Below are positions 58,550 to 64,000 of a stretch of 64,000 nt of DNA, piece by piece (position 1 is the stretch's first letter; each line of letters begins with the position of its first letter). The translations under genes were made by a program, and so were the position numbers. The DNA comes from Girardinichthys multiradiatus (Eukaryota > Chordata > Actinopteri > Cyprinodontiformes > Goodeidae). The stretch spans positions 50,522,880 through 50,586,879 of the forward strand of contig NC_061795.1 of the NCBI RefSeq assembly GCF_021462225.1, given 5' to 3'. The notes below the pieces were generated by a model. The model was given only the letters and a program-made list of their open reading frames with translations, was not told the DNA's origin and ran no database searches.

Positions 58550-60098
58550 TGTTGTCTTCATCGTATTCTGCTTCATCCGGGACCGGGTAGGGGGCAGCAA
58601 ACTTAATAGAGACACCCAGACGTCCCTCTCCCCAGTCACACTGCTCCTCCTGAAGCCGAGGATCGACTATCGCCCGGAGTCTCCTCTCCAATACCCTGGC
58701 ATAGGCCTTACCAGGGAGGAGTGTGATCCCCCTGTAGTTGGAACACACCCTCTAGTCACCCTTCTTATGAAGGAAGACCACCACCCCAGTCTGCCAGTCC
58801 AGAGGCACTGTCCCCGACCGCCACGCAATGTTGAAGAGGCGTGTCAACCATGACAGCCCAACAACATCCAGAGACTTGAGGTACTCAGGGCAGATCTCAT
58901 CCACCCCTGAAGCCCTGCCACCGCGGAGCTTTTTAACCACCTCGGTGACTTCAGCCTGGGTGATGAAAGATTCCAACCCCGAGTCCCCAGCCTCTGTTTT
59001 CACCAGGGAATGCGTGATGGCAGGATTGAGGAGATCCTCGAAGTACTCCTTCCACCGCCCGATAATGTCCCCGGTCGAGGTCAGCAGCCTCCCACACCCA
59101 CTGTTAACACTGTTGACAAAGCACTGCTTCCCCCTCTCGAGGCACCAGACGGTTTGCCAGAATCGCTTCGAGTCCAACTGGTAGTCCTTCTCCATGGCCT
59201 CACCGAACTCCCTCCAGGCCCGAGTTTTTGCCTCTGCCACAGCCTGGGCCGCAGCACGCTTGGCCTCACGGTACCCATCAGCCGCCTCAGGAGTCCCTCA
59301 AGCCAACCACAGCCGATAGGACTTCTTCAGCGTCCCTTACTGCCAGTGTCCACCACCGGGTTCGGGGATTGCCACCGTGACAGGCACTGCAGAACTTACG
59401 GCTGCAGCTACGGGCAGCAGCATCAACAATAGATGCGGGGAACATGGTCCACTTGGACTCAATGTCTCCAACATCCCCCGGAATCTGCTCAAAGCTCTCC
59501 CGGAGGTGGGAGTTGAATACATCCCTGTGCGAGGGCTCCGCCAGACGTTCCCAGCAGACCCTCACTATGCACTTCGGCCTCCCAAGTCTGTCCAGCTTTC
59601 TCCTCCTCCAGTGGATCCAACTCACTACCAGATGGTCCACTACCAGTTGACAGCTCAGCCCCTTTCTTCACCGGAGTGTCCAAAACATGCAGCCAAAGAC
59701 ACGACAACAAAGTCGATCATTGCTCTCCTGCCCAGGTTGTCCTGCTGCCAAGTTCACTGATGGACACCCTTATGCTTGAACATGGTGTTCATTATGGACA
59801 ATCTGTGACTAGCACAGAAGTCCAATAATGAAACACCATTCGGATTCAGATTGGGGAGGCCATTCCTCCCGATCACACCTCTCCAGATGTCACTGTCGTT
59901 TCCCACATGGGCGTCGAAGTCTCCCAGCAGAATAATGGAGTCCCCGGGAGGGGCACTATGCAGCACCCCGGACAGGGACGCCAAGGAGGCCATGTACTCC
60001 GCACTACAGCTTGGACCGTAGGCCGAAACGACAGTCAGAGACCTGTCCCCGACCCAAAGGCGCAGGGATGCAACCCTCTCATCCACTGGGATAAAGTG
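58550..60098 (-). mobile_element. RTE LINE copy C, 5' truncated with internal deletion
   Basis: On the minus strand EN runs from about 60098 (VDERVASLRLWVGDRSLTVV) through LLGDFDAHVGNDS to 59700, then the linker and RT start to 58752 (GGRASGVDEICPEYLKSL). CSNYRGITLL and VDPRLQEEQC follow. At about 58635 it jumps to the extreme 3' end (58550-58634, GTCTGGGTGTCTC and CCCGGATGAAGC), skipping about 1.1 kb with RT motifs A-C. Frameshifts also occur near 59290 and 59640. Dead. Confidence 0.85.
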
Positions 60099-60404
60099 GA
60101 TGACAGGGTGACATGCAGAAAGCTGCTCAGCAATTAGAAGTATTCCAATAAACATTCTTCTACTGATTATTAGAACAGTAGAAATAATTCTCGATGCCAT
60201 TTTAAATACAGTGTAAATAAAAATACAACATTTTTTAATTGTTACTCCCTCTACATTGTTTTATTATATTCTGAGAGATGCATGGTTCATGCCTTGTCGG
60301 AAATAAAATTCTTGGTTGAATGAAAATAATTTTAAAACTAAATCTACTCTGGATATTCATATGTTTGGCTTAACTCTACACAGATTAACCAGCTAAACAT
60401 TAGA
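60099..60404. other. Unassigned DNA
   Basis: Nothing recognised. Confidence 0.4.
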
Positions 60405-61124
60405 TCCCAAGCTTTGAACATCTCATAGAGCTCTGATCAATCCATCATCTGAACATGGAGAGAGGATGGACCAACTGAAGACCTACAAAGACATGGACAT
60501 TCGCCTAAACTGACAGGCTGGACAAGGACAGCATTAATGACAGAAGCAGCCAAGAGGTCCATGGTAACACTGGGGGAGCTGCACTGATCCACCGCTCAAC
60601 TTAGACTTTCTACAAAACATGTTAGTGGTGTAATCCACAAATCTGACCTGTATGGAAGATTAGCAAGCAGAAGGCCACTGTTAAAAGAAAGCTATAAGAA
60701 GTTCTGTTTGCTTTTTGACACCAACCGTTTAGGAGATGCAAGAAATATGGGGGAGGACACCAACATTCAAGGAGGAAGGTGGTCAGAGTTGACGGGAAGA
60801 TGGATGGAGGTAAATCCAAGACAATCCTGGAAGAAACCCAGTTAGAGGCTTAAGAAGACTGGAGACTGGGGAGGAGGTTCACCTTCCAGCAGTAGAACCA
60901 CCCTGAACATACAGCCAGAGATACTGTGGAGTGGTTTAGATCAAATCAGATTTAGGAAGATTAATGGCCTAGTCAAAGTCCAGACTTAGATCCAACTAAG
61001 AATGTGTGTTTAAAAATGTTGTCAAACCACATAAAATTTCAGTAAAATATATTTTAGGATATGGTTGTAATGCAACAAAATATGGAAACATGCAAAGAGT
61101 TTGGAATAGTTTTACAAGGCACAG
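60405..61124 (+). pseudogene. Tc1-like element remnant (family 2), plus strand
   Basis: It runs colinear with the reverse of 9446-10500: ATCACTGATCC-type HTH remnant near 60585, GGTGGTCAGAGTTGACGGGA, AGATGGATGGAGGTAAATCC, GAGGTTCACCTTCCAGCAGT, then the end region CAGTAAAATATATTTTAGGA and ACAAGGCACAGTA. Large deletions and many stops. Confidence 0.75.
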
Positions 61125-63025
61125 TATTGCAAATAATGACAAAAATCCATCGTCTCATTTTCCTGTTTGTACCAGTTCTGCTGTTCTTTAAAATTTTTGT
61201 TTTATCTCTCCGTGGAGCTACACATTCAAGGTTTTACTTACTAAGTGCTACATAGCAGAGAGCCTGTCCATTTCTTGCTGGTGCCCCTTTCTGTACCACC
61301 AACTGAGCGTGAGGTTGGAAGCAGTCTTTTCTTTCTGCGAAGTTTGAAACAGTCACAAGAACCCTACTCTGCCCTGCTCTACCCTATTGTGTTGACTGAC
61401 AAGCCTCTGACTGAACTCTCTTCAATAACTCATTCTGAATCATAAAGAAGACAAAATAGATTTCAGGGAAAACCCAACCATCAGCCTGGACGGTGGCATA
61501 GTTGGATATTGAAGATGTAAGTCTCTTATATGAGGTTGGAAGTCAGTGCTCAGTGAGTCCTGCCCTTATCAGTGCCTAGACTACATTGTGAACATCTGAA
61601 GATGCTGATATTGTAGAAAGATTTGGATTCCAAACTTCTGAGGTTATCAAATATATTCAATCTGTAAAATAGCTTTTCGTAAATTGCTCTGTGTTGCATA
61701 CAGTTTGTCATTGTTGTATTTGTTGTATAACTGTGCTCCCCATTTACCTCCCCATCCTTCTCTTCTAAGCCCTGCAGAGACCCATCCTGGTGGTGCTAGT
61801 GTTATCATTAATCACTCTGTGTCAGGCCTTTAATATGTCCTTGACGGGAGTTTCTCTGTGAACGACATTCTTTATCAAAGGTTTACACTGTCAGTGTGTC
61901 CTGGAGAGTGATTGATCCCACCTTGCACCAGCCTGCCCTTCACGCAGAATGACGAAACAACACCTATACGAGCGGTGATAGTAAGCAGCTCCCATCAGAC
62001 ATGCGTGACTCAACAAGTGGGTCGTGAAAGCAAGAGTTTGTTAGCGAGGTAGCGGTGCAGTGCCAACAAACAGACAGCCATGTCTGGATGATAGATCCTT
62101 CACTTTGCTCCATTTCTCTCTCTGCCAACTAACCCCACATGATCTTGCATCTCCAAATCCAAAACACTGACATAATAAATGTTCAGATCAATTGATGTTT
62201 TACCCTTGTCTGCCTCAGGACAGTAAGCTGCTAATCCACTTAACAAATGAAGTAATATCTGCAAATGCTTGACCTCTTATGGACATTATAGTATCAGAGT
62301 CTTGTCAGAAACTTTTCACAGTCGACTTTGGCTTTACTTTCTCCTGCAGAGAGTAGATAATAGCTAAAAAGGTTCCCACAGGACTGCAAACCATAAACAC
62401 CAGCCTCATTACTCCACAGAACCGAAGAGGTTCGATTAACACCAGATTCTTACAATTAAATTCATCTCTGGTCTTTAGCATGTTGTAACTAACCTGAAGT
62501 TGAGGAGTCAACATTAGGATCTTTTTGGAGGTCTTGTGGTAAGCTTTGAGATATTATACATATATTAGGAGCCCCCTGAACCTTTTCACATTTTACCCAA
62601 CAATGACTTATGTCAATATAATTTATTGCTTTTTAGTCCAGCACAAAGTTGTGCATAATTGAGAAGTGAAAGAAGGATTCATGGTTTCCATTAGTTGTTT
62701 TTTTTTTTGCAAAAAGAAGAATCTGATAAATGAGGTGTGCATACGGGGCATGTAGGGAAGACATGTATCTGGTCCATCAGAGAGGATGTTGTCAGTGGCA
62801 TGACTTAGGATGACATTAAGTGCAGCCATTTCTCCTAACCCTAATGGATGTACATGTTTCTGAAACAGAAGAGTAACTGTTCGAAATTGTAAAAAAAATC
62901 ACTGGTTACATTAAATCTTCTTCAGAAAAAAGTGATACAATAATAATATTCACATTAGTGTTGTTGGACACTATCTGTGTTTATGGTCACGCTGTTGCTT
63001 ATTTTATTTAACATTAATTTGCAAT
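61125..63025. other. Unassigned DNA
   Basis: No gene or repeat recognised. 61770-62080 is relatively GC-balanced and repeat-free and could be conserved noncoding DNA. A poly(T) run is at 62696-62709. Confidence 0.4.
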
Positions 63026-63769
63026 GTGCTGGGGCGGTTTGCAGGCGAGTGTGAAGCGGCTGGGATGAAGATCAGCTCCTCCAAGTCAGAGGCCATGGTT
63101 CTCGACCGGAAAAGGGTGTCTTGTCCTCTTCAGGTTGGAGGGGAGTTCCTGCCTCAAGTGAAGGAGTTTGAGTATCACGGGGTCTTGTTCATGAGTGGGG
63201 GAAGAGTGGAGCGGGAGATTGACAGACGGTGCGGCGCAGTAATGGGGGCACTGTGCCGGTCCGTTGTGGTGAAGAGAGAGCTGAGCCGAAAAGCGAAGCT
63301 CTCGATTTACTGGTCAGTCTACGTTTCACCTATGGCCATGAACCCAAAGTTCATGGCCATAGGAACGAGTGAACGAGATCCCGGATACAAGCGGCTGAAA
63401 TGAGCTTCCTCCGTAGGGTGGCCGGGCACTCCCTTAGAGATAGGGTGAGGAGCTCGGCCATCCGGGAGGGGCTTGGAGTAGAGCCGCTGCTCCTCCACAT
63501 CGAGAGGAGCTAGTTGAGGTGGCTCGGGCATCTATACCGGATGCCTCCTGGACGCCTTCCTCGGGAGGTGTTCCAGGCACGTCCCACCGGGAGGAGGCCC
63601 AGGACACGGTGGAGGGACTATGTCTCTTGGCTGGCCTGGGAACCCCTTGGGCTCCCCACGGAGGAGCTGGAGGAGGTGTCTGGGGAAAGGGACGTCTGGG
63701 TGTCTCTGCTGAGTCTAATGCCCCCGCGACCCGGTGCGAATAAAGCGGAAGATGACGAGTACGAGTAAT
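63026..63769 (+). mobile_element. RTE LINE copy D, 3' end, 5' truncated
   Basis: It starts after the RT FADD motif (LGRFAGECEAAGMKISSSKS) and runs to the ORF end and the tail AATAAAGCGGAAGATGACGA with GTACGAGT. It has an 'agctag' stop at 63510-63513 where other copies read Ser-Gln, a 12-bp deletion near 63228, and a rearranged stretch at 63331-63361. Best match to the 3' part of copy A. Confidence 0.88.
63331..63361. repeat. Perfect 13-bp inverted repeat in RTE copy D
   Basis: TATGGCCATGAAC and GTTCATGGCCATA around a 5-bp CCAAA loop. Copies A and B have only the left arm here, followed by TTTGGGTCATGACCG, so the right arm is a new inverted copy of neighbouring sequence. Confidence 0.9.
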
Positions 63770-63799
63770 TTACAATGTATGGCACATCAACAAACTATA

Positions 63800-63818
63800 T
63801 GTGTGTGTGTGTGCATAT

Positions 63819-63867
<49 letters not shown>
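63800..63867. repeat. (TG)n(AG)n microsatellite
   Basis: TG units with a CATA interruption, changing to AG units at about 63842. Confidence 0.95.
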
Positions 63868-63873
<6 letters not shown>

Positions 63874-64000
63874 CAATATTTGATAAATAATCAAATTGAT
63901 TTTGAGTAATATTTGTGCTTGAAACTGGCATCACCTTACACCAATCGATTGGTTGGAAACACATTTAAACTGGCACTTCAGATGCTTCCCACTCCTCGCA

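Overview
The window looks like intergenic or intronic DNA of a teleost fish, probably a percomorph. The evidence is the repeat content: several Tc1-like DNA transposon families with fish-type inverted repeats, L2 LINEs ending in the ATTGA-type tail, an RTE-clade (Rex3-like) LINE, a fish L1, tRNA-like SINEs, microsatellites and an AT-rich background. No host exon, real tRNA or rRNA gene, CRISPR array or operon could be supported on either strand. The only protein domains seen are transposases and LINE endonuclease or reverse transcriptase, and every one carries at least one stop or frameshift. By adding up intervals, recognisable mobile elements cover roughly half of the sequence. The species cannot be named from the sequence alone.

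Layout. 0-4.4 kb: an unclassified repeat, a complete but dead Tc1-like element (306-1489), an 87-bp L2 fragment, unassigned DNA. 4.4-7.8 kb: near full-length RTE copy A, followed by an L2 3' end (7.8-9.15 kb). 9.4-11.0 kb: a complete 1.57-kb Tc1-like element, transposase on the minus strand. 12.1-13.3 kb: a Tc1-like copy broken by an L2 3' end. 14.9-22.6 kb: mostly unassigned DNA with small RTE, SINE and Tc1 fragments, and a SINE with a 9-bp target duplication at 21.3-21.7 kb. 22.6-25.0 kb: a Tc1-like element carrying a younger Tc1-like element of another family. 25-35.8 kb: mostly unassigned, with Tc1 remnants, microsatellites and an L2 3' end holding a MITE. 35.8-39.0 kb: near full-length RTE copy B. 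41.1-42.7 kb: second copy of the younger Tc1-like family, transposase frame open except for one stop. 43-51 kb: a dense LINE mosaic (RTE, L2, L1, SINE). 53.5-56.5 kb: a three-level stack, L2 interrupted by Tc1, the Tc1 interrupted by a solo LTR with a 5-bp target duplication. 58.4-61.1 kb: Tc1 and RTE fragments. 63.0-63.8 kb: an RTE 3' end with a short inverted copy.

How the parts relate. The elements are not a functional pathway. They record successive insertions, and nesting gives relative ages: L2 and the 306-type Tc1 family are older than the 1.6-kb Tc1 families, and the solo LTR is younger than the Tc1 element it entered. The 22979-24588 and 41106-42716 copies look youngest among the DNA transposons, since each keeps both ends and a reading frame with a single stop. 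I found no evidence of a new biological system. The observations most worth checking are the nesting, two short inverted (template-switch-like) duplications, the composite L2 3' ends, and two uncharacterised repeats.
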